DNA of 64,000 nucleotides. Source: an uncultured Roseburia sp. (GTDB lineage: Bacteria > Bacillota > Clostridia > Lachnospirales > Lachnospiraceae). Position numbers and translations under genes: made by a program. Below, one piece after another: positions 1-10,265 of this stretch. The notes beneath the pieces are model-generated. The model saw only the letters and a program-made list of their open reading frames with translations, had not been told where the DNA came from and searched no databases. Numbering within the stretch: the stretch's first letter is position 1; every line of letters begins with the position of its first letter. The DNA lies in the NCBI GenBank assembly GCA_947062675.1, contig CAMSQM010000012.1:1-64000 (forward strand), read 5' to 3'.

Positions 1-1
1 G

Positions 2-1657
2 ATGATTCCGCTGATGATGGCCTCCATTATCGACGACGGCGTAAACGCGGAAAATATCCGTCATATTTACATTATGGGACTGTGGATGGTCGCCGCAGCC
101 TTCGTATCGCTGTTCGCGGGCGCCATGGGCGGCAAATTCGGTGCAAGGGCCTCGACCGGCTTTGCGCGGAACCTGCGGACGGCAATGTTTGAAAATATCC
201 AGACCTTCTCGTTCTCAAATATTGACCGCTTCAGCACGGCCGGCCTTGTCACAAGGCTGACCACCGACGTCACCAACCTGCAGAACGCCTACCAGATGCT
301 GCTGCGCATGTGTGTCCGCGCCCCCATCAGCCTTCTCTGCGCGATGGGCATGGCATTTTTTATCAGTCCCCGGCTGGCATGCATCTATCTGGCAGCGGTA
401 TTTTTCCTCGGAATCATTCTCGCCGTTATCACAGTAAAGGCTCACGGCTATTTCATGCAGGTTTTCCCGAAATACGACGATCTCAACGCCTCAGTTCAGG
501 AAAATGTGTCCGCAATCCGCATCGTAAAAGCCTGCGTGCGGGAAGATTATGAAAAAGAAAAATTCACCGCGGCCAGCAGCAATATCTATCATATGTTCGT
601 AAAGGCGGAAAGTATCATCGCCTGCAACAATCCGGTCATGCAGCTGTCCGTTTACGGCTGCATCATCGCAATCAGCTGGATGGGCGCGAAAATGATCGTT
701 GCCGGCTCCCTGACCACCGGAGAGCTGATGAGTCTCCTGACCTACTGTATGAATATTATGATGAGCCTGATGATGCTGTCCATGGTATTTGTCATGCTGA
801 CCATGAGTATGGCCAGCGCAAAGCGTATCTGCGAGGTTCTGGATGAAAAAAGCGATATCACCAATCCGGCGCAGCCGGTCTGCAGCGTCGCGGACGGCAG
901 CATCGTCTTTGACCATGTGACCTTCCGCTATAATGAGTCTTCCGCAAAACCGGTGCTCGACGATGTGAACCTTTCCATCCGGGCCGGCGAGACGATCGGA
1001 ATTATCGGCGGAACCGGAAGCTCAAAGTCCTCGCTCGTCAATCTGATCAGCCGTCTCTACGACGTCTCGTCCGGCTCCGTGTCCGTCGGCGGAGCGGACG
1101 TTCGCTCCTATGATCTGGATACGCTGCGCAGCAGAGTGTCTGTCGTGCTGCAGAACAATGTGCTCTTTTCCGGCACTATCTATGAAAATCTGCGCTGGGG
1201 CGATCCGGACGCCACCGACGACAAATGCCGCCGCGCCTGCCGTCTGGCCTGCGCAGACGAATTTATCGACCGCCTTCCGGACGGATACCACACACACATT
1301 GAACAGGGCGGGACGAATGTTTCCGGCGGACAGAAACAGCGCCTGTGCATCGCCCGCGCGCTGCTCAAAAAGCCGCAGATCCTGATCCTTGACGACAGCA
1401 CCAGCGCCGTGGACACCGCGACGGATGCAAAAATCCGCAGGGCATTTGCGGAGGAAATACCGGATACCACAAAGCTGATCATCGCGCAGCGCATTTCCTC
1501 CGTGCAGAATGCAGACCGCATCATTGTCCTGCACAACGGAACGGTAAACGGATTCGGAACCCATGAAGAACTGCTCAGGGAAAATGAAATCTACCGCGAC
1601 GTCTACGAGTCACAGACCAGCGGCGGCGGGGATTTTGACGAAGGAGGTGCCGCTTAA
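2..1657 (+). CDS. ABC exporter half-transporter, degenerate-site subunit (5' partial)
   Basis: Membrane-embedded half of a type I (MDR/lipid-type) ABC exporter: about 290 residues of transmembrane helices followed by an ATPase domain. Walker A reads GGTGSSKSS (near residue 340 of the visible part), the signature is VSGGQ, and Walker B ends LILDDSTSAVD with Asp where the catalytic Glu normally sits. That Asp is the hallmark of the degenerate-site subunit of heterodimeric exporters (TM287/BmrC-like), so the partner is the next gene, whose ATG overlaps this stop by one base. The visible frame is open to base 2 and the first cytoplasmic stretch and part of TM1 are missing, so the true start lies upstream of the window. 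Substrate unknown; drug or lipid export is family inference. Confidence 0.93.
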   Translation: MIPLMMASIIDDGVNAENIRHIYIMGLWMVAAAFVSLFAGAMGGKFGARASTGFARNLRTAMFENIQTFSFSNIDRFSTAGLVTRLTTDVTNLQNAYQMLLRMCVRAPISLLCAMGMAFFISPRLACIYLAAVFFLGIILAVITVKAHGYFMQVFPKYDDLNASVQENVSAIRIVKACVREDYEKEKFTAASSNIYHMFVKAESIIACNNPVMQLSVYGCIIAISWMGAKMIVAGSLTTGELMSLLTYCMNIMMSLMMLSMVFVMLTMSMASAKRICEVLDEKSDITNPAQPVCSVADGSIVFDHVTFRYNESSAKPVLDDVNLSIRAGETIGIIGGTGSSKSSLVNLISRLYDVSSGSVSVGGADVRSYDLDTLRSRVSVVLQNNVLFSGTIYENLRWGDPDATDDKCRRACRLACADEFIDRLPDGYHTHIEQGGTNVSGGQKQRLCIARALLKKPQILILDDSTSAVDTATDAKIRRAFAEEIPDTTKLIIAQRISSVQNADRIIVLHNGTVNGFGTHEELLRENEIYRDVYESQTSGGGDFDEGGAA

Positions 1658-3591
1658 TGCCTGCAGAAAAACAGAACATAAAGCCCATGCACGGCCCCGG
1701 CCCGCGCGGACCACGGGGCCCGCGCCCGAAAGTAAATAATCCGGGAAAGCTGTTCGCGCGCCTGATGAAATACATACTCGCAAATTACGGCATACACTGC
1801 ACCGCCGTAATCGTCTGCATTGTTATCACAGTGCTGGCCAGCGTACAGGGCACCCTGTTTATGCGGACCCTGATCGATGAATATATCCTGCCTCTGATGC
1901 GGCAGGAAAATCCGGATTTTTCGAATCTCGCCAGCGCCATCGGAAGAGTCGCCATTTTCTACCTGGCCGGCGCCGCCGCGGGCTATGCAAACACAAGAAT
2001 TATGGTAAATGTCACCCAGGGAACGCTTAAACGGCTGCGCAACGACATGTTCACCCACATGCAGGAGCTGCCCGTGCGCTATTTTGACACGCACTCCCAC
2101 GGCGATATTATGTCAACCTACACAAACGACACGGATACGCTCCGTCAGATGATCAGCCAGAGCATCCCGCAGTTTTTAAACAGTATGATCACCATTGTCA
2201 GTGTATTGGTCAGCATGCTCACGCTCAGCGTCCCGCTGACCTTTGTGACGCTCGCGATGGTGGGCGTGACCCTGTTTTCGACCAAAAAAATCGGAAGCTT
2301 AAGCGCCAGGTATTTTGTCGCACAGCAGCGCGATCTGGCCGCAGTCAACGGTTACATCGAGGAAATGATGAACGGTCAGAAAGTCGTCAAGGTATTTACC
2401 CATGAGGAAGAATGTCTCGCCAGATTCCGTGAACTGAATGATCAGCTGTTCACCAGCGCGGATAACGCCAATAAATTTGCCAATATCCTGATGCCGGTCA
2501 ACGCACAGATCGGAAATATCAGCTATGTGCTCTGCGCCATCATCGGCGGCGCCATCGCCTTAAACGGCGTCGGCGGCTTTACGCTCGGCGGGCTTGCCAG
2601 CTTCCTGACCTTTAACAAAAGCTTCGGGCAGCCCATCAACCAGCTCAGTATGCAGATAAACAATATCATTATGGCGCTTGCGGGATCAGAGCGGATCTTT
2701 TCGCTGCTCGATGAGGAAAAAGAAGCCGACGAGGGATACGTCACCCTGGTGCGCGCCCGGAAAGAAAACGGCATCATCAGAGAGTCGGCGGAGCGCACCG
2801 GCATGTGGGCGTGGAAACATACCCACCGGGCAGACGGCAGCGTGGACTATGTGGAGCTTCGCGGGGACGTCGTGTTTGACGATGTGGATTTCGGCTATGT
2901 GCCGGAAAAAACGGTTCTGCACAACGTGGATCTCTATGCGACACCGGGACAGAAAATCGCGTTCGTCGGAAGCACCGGCGCCGGCAAGACAACGATCACC
3001 AACCTGATCAACCGCTTTTACGACATTCAGGACGGTAAAATCCGCTATGACGGCATAAATATCAATAAAATCCGCAAAGATGATCTGCGTCACTCGCTGG
3101 GAATCGTGCTCCAGGATACCCACCTGTTCACCGCCACCGTGATGGACAATATCCGCTACGGCAGACTTGACGCCACCGACGGGGAGGTGATGGCCGCCGC
3201 TAGGCTCGCCAACGCAGACACCTTTATCCAGCAGCTTCCGGACGGCTACCAGACAATGCTCACCGGCGACGGCGCCAGCTTAAGCCAGGGCCAGCGCCAG
3301 CTTCTGGCGATCGCCAGGGCGGCCATCGCGGATCCCCCCGTCCTGATCCTCGACGAGGCCACGAGCTCGATCGACACCCGGACCGAAAAAATTGTGCAGG
3401 ACGGTATGGATAAACTGATGGCAGGACGAACCACATTCGTGATCGCCCACAGACTCTCCACCGTCCGCAACAGCGACTGCATCATTGTCCTCGAGCAGGG
3501 GCGCGTGATCGAGCGCGGAAATCACAGTGAGCTGATGGCGGAGCGCGGAAAATATTATCAGCTCTATACGGGAAACCTGGCGGAGGGGTAA
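1657..3591 (+). CDS. ABC exporter half-transporter, catalytic-site subunit
   Basis: Second subunit (644 aa) of the heterodimeric exporter. The start ATG overlaps the preceding stop (TAATG) and has the ribosome site AAGGAGGTG 7-8 bases upstream. The N-terminus carries a Gly/Pro/Arg-rich stretch (PGPRGPRGPRP) before the membrane helices. The ATPase has Walker A GSTGAGKTT near residue 440, a signature altered to LSQGQ, and Walker B LILDEATSSID with the catalytic Glu. The altered signature pairs with the degenerate site of the first subunit, as in TM288/BmrD. An extra segment of about 50 residues links membrane and ATPase domains. A terminator follows, so the two genes end an operon. Substrate cannot be told. 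Confidence 0.95.
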   Translation: MPAEKQNIKPMHGPGPRGPRGPRPKVNNPGKLFARLMKYILANYGIHCTAVIVCIVITVLASVQGTLFMRTLIDEYILPLMRQENPDFSNLASAIGRVAIFYLAGAAAGYANTRIMVNVTQGTLKRLRNDMFTHMQELPVRYFDTHSHGDIMSTYTNDTDTLRQMISQSIPQFLNSMITIVSVLVSMLTLSVPLTFVTLAMVGVTLFSTKKIGSLSARYFVAQQRDLAAVNGYIEEMMNGQKVVKVFTHEEECLARFRELNDQLFTSADNANKFANILMPVNAQIGNISYVLCAIIGGAIALNGVGGFTLGGLASFLTFNKSFGQPINQLSMQINNIIMALAGSERIFSLLDEEKEADEGYVTLVRARKENGIIRESAERTGMWAWKHTHRADGSVDYVELRGDVVFDDVDFGYVPEKTVLHNVDLYATPGQKIAFVGSTGAGKTTITNLINRFYDIQDGKIRYDGININKIRKDDLRHSLGIVLQDTHLFTATVMDNIRYGRLDATDGEVMAAARLANADTFIQQLPDGYQTMLTGDGASLSQGQRQLLAIARAAIADPPVLILDEATSSIDTRTEKIVQDGMDKLMAGRTTFVIAHRLSTVRNSDCIIVLEQGRVIERGNHSELMAERGKYYQLYTGNLAEG

Positions 3592-3612
3592 CAGATACCT
3601 TCTGCATATTAA

Positions 3613-3662
3613 AGCGACATCTGTGCGGAGCCATACAGGCCTCGCAGATGCCGCTGTTTTTT
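3613..3662 (+). terminator. Rho-independent terminator after the ABC exporter
   Basis: An interrupted GC-rich stem (AGCG.CATCTG.GCG pairing with CGC.AGATG.CGCT) is followed by an eight-base T run from 3656. It sits 20 bases after the exporter stop and separates it from the convergent binding-protein gene. Confidence 0.8.
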
Positions 3663-3683
3663 TATCTCAGGAAATCACGTCTG

Positions 3684-5003
3684 CTAAAAGTACTGCGCGA
3701 TCGTCTCCCGCAGTCCCGCCCAGAAGTCCTTCGCGTCCTGCGAATCCGGCGCCGGCACCGCAGTTTCATATGCCTTATATGCTGTCTCTGCAATCGGGTC
3801 CGGCTGTGCCGGAGGGATAACTGAATAATGGCCTGTCTTCCCGTACAGCTCCGCCGCCAGATCCACCGTGACAAAAGTTGCAAAATCCGCCGCCAGATCT
3901 CCTTTTTCTGAAAAAGCGTTGACGACGAGCATATCCGTAATCGCGCAGGGGGCGGCGTCCAGCTCTGCGTTCAGGGCCGGAATCTCCATCAGGGAGTACG
4001 TATAGCCTTCCAGCCGGTACAGGGAATCAGTGTCAATAATGGCGCACAGCGTCCTGCCCGCCAGAAAGTTTTCGATAATACTGTCCTCCGACACCTTCTG
4101 TGCGTCCACGGAGAATGATTCCAGAATCTCCTCAAAAAAAGCCAGATCCTGCCGGTACAATTCCTCATTATATGAAACGGTCATGCTCTCCCGCTCTGTC
4201 TTTTCAAATGTCACGCTGTTGGAGATAAACGGAAAATCATAAAAAGCATCGTTGACATCCCACTCCAGCAGATATTCGGTGTGCTCCGCGGGCTCATTTT
4301 CCCGCGCATAGTCGATAATCGCCTGTACGGAATCCGGCGCCGTCTCAAAATATCCCGTCTGGAAGACAAACACGCAGGTGTTGAACGAAAGCGGGTAGCC
4401 GACAGATTTTCCGCGGTATGTGGCTGCCGCGGCCGCTTTCTCCAGAATCCCGGCGCCCGTGTTTCCAGTCTCATTCACGCTGGCAAGACCATAGAGGTAC
4501 ATTTCTTCCAGATTGTCCCCCGGAATCAGGTAAACATCCGGAAATGCGTCATCCTGCATGGTCTTGTCATAAATCTCTCCCGGATAATCCATAGCTTCGC
4601 AGTATTTCGCGGTCACTCTGGCACCCGTCTCCTCATTATAGCGTCTGGCAGCTTCCTCAAAAAAATCCCTGTAGGAAGGCTCGCCGTACCAGAAAATCAG
4701 CTCTTCCCCCGCGCTGTTCCTCTCTCTCTTTTCTGCAGTCTGCTCCGTCCGGTCCGCCGGATTATCCGGCTCCCCCGCTTCTGTCTGCCCCGGCGCCGCA
4801 TGATCCGGATCGTACAGTGCCGATACCACGCCGGAAGTGACGCCGTCCATGGCCTGCCGCCCGCCGCCGTCACTTCCGGCATCCCCCGCCTGCTCCCCGC
4901 AGCCCGCGGCCGCAAGCGCGCAGATACACAGCCAGGCCATTCTTCCGGTCTTTCGCCCGCGCACATGCCCCTTTCCCCGGGTCTTATCTGTATATTCCTT
5001 CAT
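3684..5003 (-). CDS. Extracellular solute-binding lipoprotein (orphan)
   Basis: Predicted 439-aa lipoprotein of the family 1 sugar-type solute-binding proteins. A basic N-terminus is followed by a hydrophobic stretch and the lipobox LAAAGC, then a low-complexity Gly/Asp/Glu-rich linker before the globular domain (about residue 100 on). I chose the ATG at 5003, which has GGGAG 8 bases upstream; the frame stays open 26 codons further but without a good ribosome site. No permease or ATPase lies next to it, so it is an orphan binding protein or a sensor partner. It follows argD by 75 bp on the same strand and could be read through from the arginine operon, although nothing suggests an arginine role. 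Ligand unknown. Confidence 0.8.
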   Translation of the reverse strand: MKEYTDKTRGKGHVRGRKTGRMAWLCICALAAAGCGEQAGDAGSDGGGRQAMDGVTSGVVSALYDPDHAAPGQTEAGEPDNPADRTEQTAEKRERNSAGEELIFWYGEPSYRDFFEEAARRYNEETGARVTAKYCEAMDYPGEIYDKTMQDDAFPDVYLIPGDNLEEMYLYGLASVNETGNTGAGILEKAAAAATYRGKSVGYPLSFNTCVFVFQTGYFETAPDSVQAIIDYARENEPAEHTEYLLEWDVNDAFYDFPFISNSVTFEKTERESMTVSYNEELYRQDLAFFEEILESFSVDAQKVSEDSIIENFLAGRTLCAIIDTDSLYRLEGYTYSLMEIPALNAELDAAPCAITDMLVVNAFSEKGDLAADFATFVTVDLAAELYGKTGHYSVIPPAQPDPIAETAYKAYETAVPAPDSQDAKDFWAGLRETIAQYF

Positions 5004-5077
5004 GTTTTCGTCTCCCTGGTCTGCCCTCCGGCTGCGCACGGATAACATTCCTCCTATTCCTTTTTCCAGATATTCTG

Positions 5078-6274
5078 TCACGGCATTTTTTTCAGGACGG
5101 CATCCAGTTTCCCGGCCATCTCATCCACATGCTTTTTTTCAATAATCAGGGGAGGGACAAAGCGAAGCACATCAGAGCCCGCCGTAATCACAATCAGCCC
5201 TTCCTCAAGCGCTTTTGCGGCGATCTGCGCGACCGGCTTTTTACTGACCACACCCTGCATCAGGCCGATCCCTCTGCGCTCTGTCAGAAAATCATGCGCC
5301 GCGATCAGCCCGTCCAGCTTTTCCTCCAGATAAGGCGCAATCTCTTTTACATGATCCGTGATATGTTCGCGCTCCATAAGCTCCAGCACCTTATCGACCG
5401 CGGCTCCCGCAAAGGGATTTCCGCCGTACGTCGTACCGTGGTCCCCCGGCGCAAGCGATCTCTCAGCGACTTTCTCTGTCATCACAAAAGCCCCCACAGG
5501 AACCCCGCAGCCCAGCGCCTTCGCGCAGGCCATAATATCGGGCTTCACGCCATAATGCTGCCAGGCAAACATTTCTCCCGTCCGCCCCACACCACACTGA
5601 ATCTCATCGAGGATCAGAAGAATGTCCTTTTCATCGCAGAGCTGCCTGACGCCGCTTAAAAATGTCTGTGTGGCCGGATAAATACCGCCTTCCCCCTGGA
5701 CCGTCTCCAGAAGAACCGCACAGGTATTCTCATTTACCAGGGCCTTTACGCTCTCCAGGTCATTGTATTCTGCAAACGACACGCCGGGCATCAGCGGTGC
5801 AAACGGCTCCTGATAGTGCGGATTCCCCGTGACAGAAAGAGCCCCGATCGTCCGCCCGTGAAAGGAATGTTTCATCGCTATGATTTCATGACCCGCATGG
5901 CCGTCGCGCGTGTACGCATACTTTTTGGCCGCCTTTACGGCGCCCTCGATCGCCTCCGCCCCGCTGTTCGTGAAAAATACGCGGTCCATACCGCTGGCTG
6001 CGCAAAGACGCGCGGCTGCGCGGATCACCGGCACGTTATAGTAGAGATTAGACGTGTGCAGCAGCTTTTCCGCCTGCTCCCTGATGCATTCCGTGTACTC
6101 CCTGTGATGATACCCGAAAGCCTGCACGGCAATTCCCGCCGCAAAATCCAGATATTCCCTCCCGTCCGTATCATACAGATACACTCCCTCGCCGTGATCC
6201 AGAACCAGCGGAAAACGATTGTATGTATGCAGCAGGCTCTCCTCCGCCGCCTCCATATATTCCATTTTATTCAT
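5078..6274 (-). CDS. argD: Acetylornithine aminotransferase
   Basis: Class III PLP aminotransferase (398 aa) converting N-acetylglutamate semialdehyde plus glutamate to N-acetylornithine in arginine synthesis. Visible motifs are [32 protein letters not shown] and the PLP-binding Lys in [10 protein letters not shown] (near residue 251). The ATG at 6274 overlaps the argB stop by 8 bp and has AAGGAGA upstream; an upstream in-frame extension is not family-like. It is the last gene of argC-GNAT-argJ-argB-argD. The same enzyme class can also act as succinyldiaminopimelate aminotransferase, but the context points to arginine. Confidence 0.96.
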   Translation of the reverse strand: MNKMEYMEAAEESLLHTYNRFPLVLDHGEGVYLYDTDGREYLDFAAGIAVQAFGYHHREYTECIREQAEKLLHTSNLYYNVPVIRAAARLCAASGMDRVFFTNSGAEAIEGAVKAAKKYAYTRDGHAGHEIIAMKHSFHGRTIGALSVTGNPHYQEPFAPLMPGVSFAEYNDLESVKALVNENTCAVLLETVQGEGGIYPATQTFLSGVRQLCDEKDILLILDEIQCGVGRTGEMFAWQHYGVKPDIMACAKALGCGVPVGAFVMTEKVAERSLAPGDHGTTYGGNPFAGAAVDKVLELMEREHITDHVKEIAPYLEEKLDGLIAAHDFLTERRGIGLMQGVVSKKPVAQIAAKALEEGLIVITAGSDVLRFVPPLIIEKKHVDEMAGKLDAVLKKMP

Positions 6275-7166
6275 GATAATACCGCGTCTCCTTATCTCCC
6301 AGAATCGCTGTTCCGATTCCCTTATTGGTAAATATTTCAAGCAGCAGACAGTGCGCAATCCGCCCGTCCAGGATATGCACCCTGGACACGCCGTTCGAAA
6401 CCGCATCGATACAGTTGCTGAGCTTTGGCAGCATGCCTCCGCCGATAAAACCGTCCCCGATCAGCTTCTGCGCCTCGTCCGCGGAGAGCTCCGAGATCAG
6501 CGTCTCTTTCTTTGCGGGATCCCGGTACACGCCCTCGATATCGGTCAGAAACGCGAGCTTTTCCGCCTTCACCGCCCGCGCAATCGCGCACGCCGCGTCA
6601 TCCGCATTAATATTATAACTGCAGAAGTGATCGTCCATCCCCACAGGGCAGACGATCGGCAGAAAATCTTTTTCGAGCAGATCGTAAAGGATTTTTGGAC
6701 TGACATCAGTGATCTCCCCGACAAAGCCGATATCCTCCCCGTCCGCATATTTCTTTCTGACCTTTAAGAGACCGCCGTCCTTGCCGCTGATGCCCACGGC
6801 ATTGACGCCGAGCTCCTGCACCAGGCTGACCAGGGATTTGTTTACCTTATTCAGTACCATCTCGGCAATCTCCATCGTAGCCTCGTCCGTCCTGCGCAGA
6901 CCGTTTACGAAAACCGGTTCCATTCCGGATTTTCCGACCCACCTGCTAATCTCTTTTCCGCCGCCGTGAACGATAATCGGCTTGAATCCGACCAGTTTTA
7001 ACAGTGTCACATCCTGAATGACATGGCGTTTAAGCGTCTCGTCCACCATCGCGCTGCCGCCATATTTTACAACAATAATCTTCCGGTTAAACCGCTGGAT
7101 ATAAGGCAGCGCCTCAATCAGCACCTCCGCCTTGCGGAGTACTTCCTTCATACTATCTTCGTTCAT
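6267..7166 (-). CDS. argB: Acetylglutamate kinase
   Basis: Amino-acid kinase (299 aa) phosphorylating N-acetylglutamate, the committed and usually arginine-inhibited step in the cyclic pathway. The sequence shows [12 protein letters not shown] near the N-terminus, [11 protein letters not shown] and the late [18 protein letters not shown] segment. An N-terminal extension of about 20 residues before the kinase core ([20 protein letters not shown]) resembles the helix that mediates hexamerisation and arginine feedback inhibition in arginine-sensitive homologues, so feedback control is likely (inference). The start at 7166 has AGAGGAAAA upstream; it lies 35 bp after argJ and overlaps argD. Confidence 0.96.
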   Translation of the reverse strand: MNEDSMKEVLRKAEVLIEALPYIQRFNRKIIVVKYGGSAMVDETLKRHVIQDVTLLKLVGFKPIIVHGGGKEISRWVGKSGMEPVFVNGLRRTDEATMEIAEMVLNKVNKSLVSLVQELGVNAVGISGKDGGLLKVRKKYADGEDIGFVGEITDVSPKILYDLLEKDFLPIVCPVGMDDHFCSYNINADDAACAIARAVKAEKLAFLTDIEGVYRDPAKKETLISELSADEAQKLIGDGFIGGGMLPKLSNCIDAVSNGVSRVHILDGRIAHCLLLEIFTNKGIGTAILGDKETRYYHE

Positions 7167-7201
7167 TTTTTCCTCTTTTCCGCACTGACTTTTGTGCACC
7201 T

Positions 7202-8458
7202 TTAAGAGCGGTAATCCGCATTGATTTTCACATAATCGTATGTCAGATCGCATCCCCAGGCGGCGGCGCTTTCAGTTCCCAGTTTCAGATCCGCGACGGC
7301 CGTCACGGCGGATTCTGAAAGGATTTTCGTGGCCTCCTCCTCGCTGTAGTCTGCGGCCACGCCCTCCTTCATAATCTGAATCTTTCCCGCGGCACTCTCA
7401 AAATACAGATCCACTTTCTCCGGGTCAAACTGCGCGCCGGAGTATCCCATCGCGCACAGAATTCTTCCCCAGTTCGCATCGTGGCCATATATCGCGGCTT
7501 TTGTGAGACTGGAGGAAACCACGGACTTCGCGAGTATTCTGGCCTGCTCCCTGGTCTGTGCCCCGGTAATTTTCACCTCAAAGAGTGCGGTTGCACCCTC
7601 CCCGTCGCCCGCCATCTGTTTTGCAAGCGCCTCATTCACGGCATTGAGCGCCGCGCAGAACCGGTCATAGTCCTCGTCCGGCTCCGTGATTACGGGATTG
7701 CCGGCCATCCCGTTCGCCAGAAGAAGACAGGTATCGTTTGTGGACGTGTCACCGTCCACCGAAATCATATTGTACGTATTCTCCACATCTTCTCTCAGGG
7801 CGCGAAGCAGCAGTTCCTGTGAGATCGCCGCGTCGGTCGTCACAAAACTTAACATCGTACACATATCCGGGTGGATCATACCGGAACCCTTGCACATCCC
7901 GCCGACTGTCACAGTCCTGCCGCCGAGAACCGTTTCCACCGCCGCCTCCTTTTTGTGCGTATCGGTCGTCATAATCGCGCGCGCCGCGCCGCTGCCCGCT
8001 TCCGCCGTCGCCGATGCCTCACTGCCCAGCAGCTTTACCATATGGTTCACGCCCGCCACAATCCGCTCCATCGGAAGCTGCGCGCCGATCACCCCGGTCG
8101 AGGCCACCAGCACCTGATCCGCCGGAATCTGCAGCAGGCCGTTCACGGTCTCCGCCGTCTGTCTGCAGTATCCCATGCCCTCCGCGCCGGTGCAGGCATT
8201 TGCGATCCCCGCATTGATGACGACCGCTCTGGCCGTCTTCGTCTCCGATACGATCTGCTGGTCCCAGCGGACAGGCGCCGCTTTGACAAGATTTGAGGTA
8301 AACGTCCCCGCCACCCCGCAGGGGGCCTCGCTGTAAATCATGGCCATATCCGGCCGGTCCTTATATTTTATCCCCGCAGCAGTGCTGGCCGCCTGAAATC
8401 CTTTTGCAGCCGTCACGCCGCCGGAGATTACTTTCAGATTCATTTCTTTCTGTTCCAT
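7202..8458 (-). CDS. argJ: Bifunctional glutamate N-acetyltransferase / amino-acid acetyltransferase
   Basis: ArgJ (418 aa) moves acetyl from N-acetylornithine to glutamate and, in bifunctional forms, also makes N-acetylglutamate from acetyl-CoA. The self-cleavage region [16 protein letters not shown] is present: the nucleophilic Thr is kept, while the residue before it is Cys rather than the more usual Ala. The protein is normally split there into alpha and beta chains. The ATG at 8458 has GGGGAGGAAA just upstream. Its presence with argB, argC and argD means acetyl groups are recycled and no argE or separate argA is strictly needed. Whether it is mono- or bifunctional cannot be read from sequence. 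Confidence 0.96.
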   Translation of the reverse strand: MEQKEMNLKVISGGVTAAKGFQAASTAAGIKYKDRPDMAMIYSEAPCGVAGTFTSNLVKAAPVRWDQQIVSETKTARAVVINAGIANACTGAEGMGYCRQTAETVNGLLQIPADQVLVASTGVIGAQLPMERIVAGVNHMVKLLGSEASATAEAGSGAARAIMTTDTHKKEAAVETVLGGRTVTVGGMCKGSGMIHPDMCTMLSFVTTDAAISQELLLRALREDVENTYNMISVDGDTSTNDTCLLLANGMAGNPVITEPDEDYDRFCAALNAVNEALAKQMAGDGEGATALFEVKITGAQTREQARILAKSVVSSSLTKAAIYGHDANWGRILCAMGYSGAQFDPEKVDLYFESAAGKIQIMKEGVAADYSEEEATKILSESAVTAVADLKLGTESAAAWGCDLTYDYVKINADYRS

Positions 8459-8510
8459 CGCTTTCCTCCCCGTGTATTCTGCATCCCTGCGTCCGCCGGG
8501 CACGTGCGCT

Positions 8511-8972
8511 CTACGGATTGTACACTGTCACATTTTCGCTGTTCAGGACACATTCATAATAATTAACGTCTTCCCGGAAGCTCCACCCCAGCCCCTGCCA
8601 GAAACGGTTTCCCACCCCGTTTTCCCGGAAGGCAATCAGATTCACTTTGTTCACATGCTCCTCTTTCAGGGTTTTCAGGCAGGCCTTCACCATCTGCTGG
8701 CCGATCCCGTTCTTCCGGCAGGCTTCCTTTACGCACACATGGTAAAGACATCCTCTTCTGCCGTCATGCCCGCAGAGAATAGCGCCCACAATCGCGCCGT
8801 CCGCCACCGCAACCATGCTTGTGGACGGATTCCGCGCGAGAAAACGCGCCACCCCCTCGCGCGAATCATCCACGCTGCGGATGCCAAAACCGTGAATCCC
8901 CATCCAGAGCCGGTATACTTCCTCATAATCTTCCATCGTCATCACACGGATGACCGCCTTGTGTTCTGTCAT
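8511..8972 (-). CDS. GNAT-family N-acetyltransferase in the arginine operon
   Basis: 153-aa single-domain GNAT. The acetyl-CoA-binding motif A is seen as VCVKEACRKNGIGQQMVKAC, preceded by GAILCGHDGRRGC and followed by a strand with NKVNLIAFRENG. The ATG at 8972 has AGGAAAAGGA upstream. It lies 43 bp after argC and 52 bp before argJ, so it is co-transcribed with arginine genes. The substrate is not evident. An N-acetylglutamate synthase role is possible from position only; it lacks the kinase-like domain of classical ArgA and is more like generic small GNATs. Confidence 0.85.
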   Translation of the reverse strand: MTEHKAVIRVMTMEDYEEVYRLWMGIHGFGIRSVDDSREGVARFLARNPSTSMVAVADGAIVGAILCGHDGRRGCLYHVCVKEACRKNGIGQQMVKACLKTLKEEHVNKVNLIAFRENGVGNRFWQGLGWSFREDVNYYECVLNSENVTVYNP

Positions 8973-9015
8973 CGTTTCTGTCCTTTTCCTCCGTCTGCCC
9001 CGGCCGCAGATGGTT

Positions 9016-10068
9016 CTACGGAAACAGCGGAACGTACCCAAGTCCTTCCGTTTCGTCCAGCCCGAAAAGCAGATTCATATTCTGCACGGCCTGTCCGGCG
9101 GCTCCCTTTACCAGATTGTCCAGCGCGCCCATCAGTATCACCCTTCCGGTCCGCTCATCGATCTTAAATCCGATATCCACAAAGTTGCTGCCTTCCACCC
9201 ATTTTGTCTCCGGACACTCTTCCCCGGTCAGGCGCACAAACGCCTCATCTGCATAATAATTCTCATATATTTCCCTGACCTGCTCCGCCGTCGGGAGACT
9301 TCCGTCTGCATTCCGTTTCAGGGACGCGTACTCCGTCACAAGAATCCCGCGGTTCATCGGCACCAGATGCGGTGTAAAGCTGACCGTTAAGGGCCTGCCC
9401 GCGGCATACCCCAGCTGCTCCTCAATCTCCGGCGTGTGCCTGTGAACAGCCACGCTGTATGCCTTTATGTTTTCACTGACCTCGCAGAACAGATTGGGAA
9501 TCTTCGCCCCGCGCCCCGCGCCCGAAGTTCCGGACTTGGCGTCGATAATCAGGGTATCCGGGTCGATCAGTCCCTCTTTCACCAGCGGATACGCCGTCAG
9601 AATCGAACAGGTCGTATAGCACCCCGGATTGGCGATCAGCCGCGCTCCCCGGATACTCTCCCGGTTGATCTCGCAGAGCCCGTAGACCGCCTCCGCGATA
9701 AACTGCGGACTTTTGTGCTCTATCCCGTACCATTTCTCATATACACCAGCGTCTTTGATGCGGTAATCCGCACTCAGATCTATGATTTTCACACGCGATA
9801 AAATCTCTTCTGTCAGCACGCCCGCCAGAAATCCCTGCGGCGTCGCTGTAAAGATGACATCCACTTCCTCTGCAAGCTCCGCCAGATTGTCGTCCCTGCA
9901 CAGTTCCTCCGTAAATCCTGCCATATTCCTGTAAACGCCGGAATATTTTTCTCCTGTATAGCTCCTTGAGCCGTACCATTTCACTTCTGCCTGTCTGTGT
10001 CCCGTCAGAAGACGCGCCAGCTCGTTACCCGCATATCCCGTCGCTCCAATGATTCCTGCCTTTATCAT
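9016..10068 (-). CDS. argC: N-acetyl-gamma-glutamyl-phosphate reductase
   Basis: NADPH-dependent reductase (350 aa) giving N-acetylglutamate semialdehyde. The Rossmann start IIGATGYAGNELARLL, the catalytic-Cys segment IANPGCYTTCSIL (Cys near residue 150) and the HRHTPEIEEQLG motif are all present. I chose ATG 10068, with GGAGAGG upstream, giving the family-standard MIKAGIIGATG start rather than the ten-codon longer frame. First gene of the operon; the promoter and ARG boxes lie about 105 bp upstream. Confidence 0.97.
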   Translation of the reverse strand: MIKAGIIGATGYAGNELARLLTGHRQAEVKWYGSRSYTGEKYSGVYRNMAGFTEELCRDDNLAELAEEVDVIFTATPQGFLAGVLTEEILSRVKIIDLSADYRIKDAGVYEKWYGIEHKSPQFIAEAVYGLCEINRESIRGARLIANPGCYTTCSILTAYPLVKEGLIDPDTLIIDAKSGTSGAGRGAKIPNLFCEVSENIKAYSVAVHRHTPEIEEQLGYAAGRPLTVSFTPHLVPMNRGILVTEYASLKRNADGSLPTAEQVREIYENYYADEAFVRLTGEECPETKWVEGSNFVDIGFKIDERTGRVILMGALDNLVKGAAGQAVQNMNLLFGLDETEGLGYVPLFP

Positions 10069-10172
10069 TCTCAATTCCTCTCCTCTTTTCTGTGTCACAT
10101 TCCTATCTTAGTATACCTCCATCGCTTAGTAAAGAGGTTTTGTGAGATTTCTGCCCGATGAAACGAAAGCCG

Positions 10173-10210
10173 ATTGAATAATTATACATAATTCATGAAT
10201 AATATTCAAG
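10173..10210 (-). promoter_or_regulatory. argC promoter overlapped by two ARG boxes (ArgR/AhrC operator)
   Basis: On the minus strand, -35 TTGAAT (10209-10204), a 17-bp spacer and a perfect -10 TATAAT (10186-10181). Two ARG-box-like palindromes cover it: TGAATAATTATACA (10175-10188) overlaps the -10 and TGAATAATATTCA (10196-10208) overlaps the -35. The boxes sit side by side as expected for an ArgR/AhrC hexamer, so arginine repression by steric block is a firm inference. No argR gene is in the window. Confidence 0.88.
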
Positions 10211-10265
10211 TGTTTTTTGCGGAAGGGAATAGAGCCGGGCAAAGCCGGCTCACCCCGGCCGTCCC

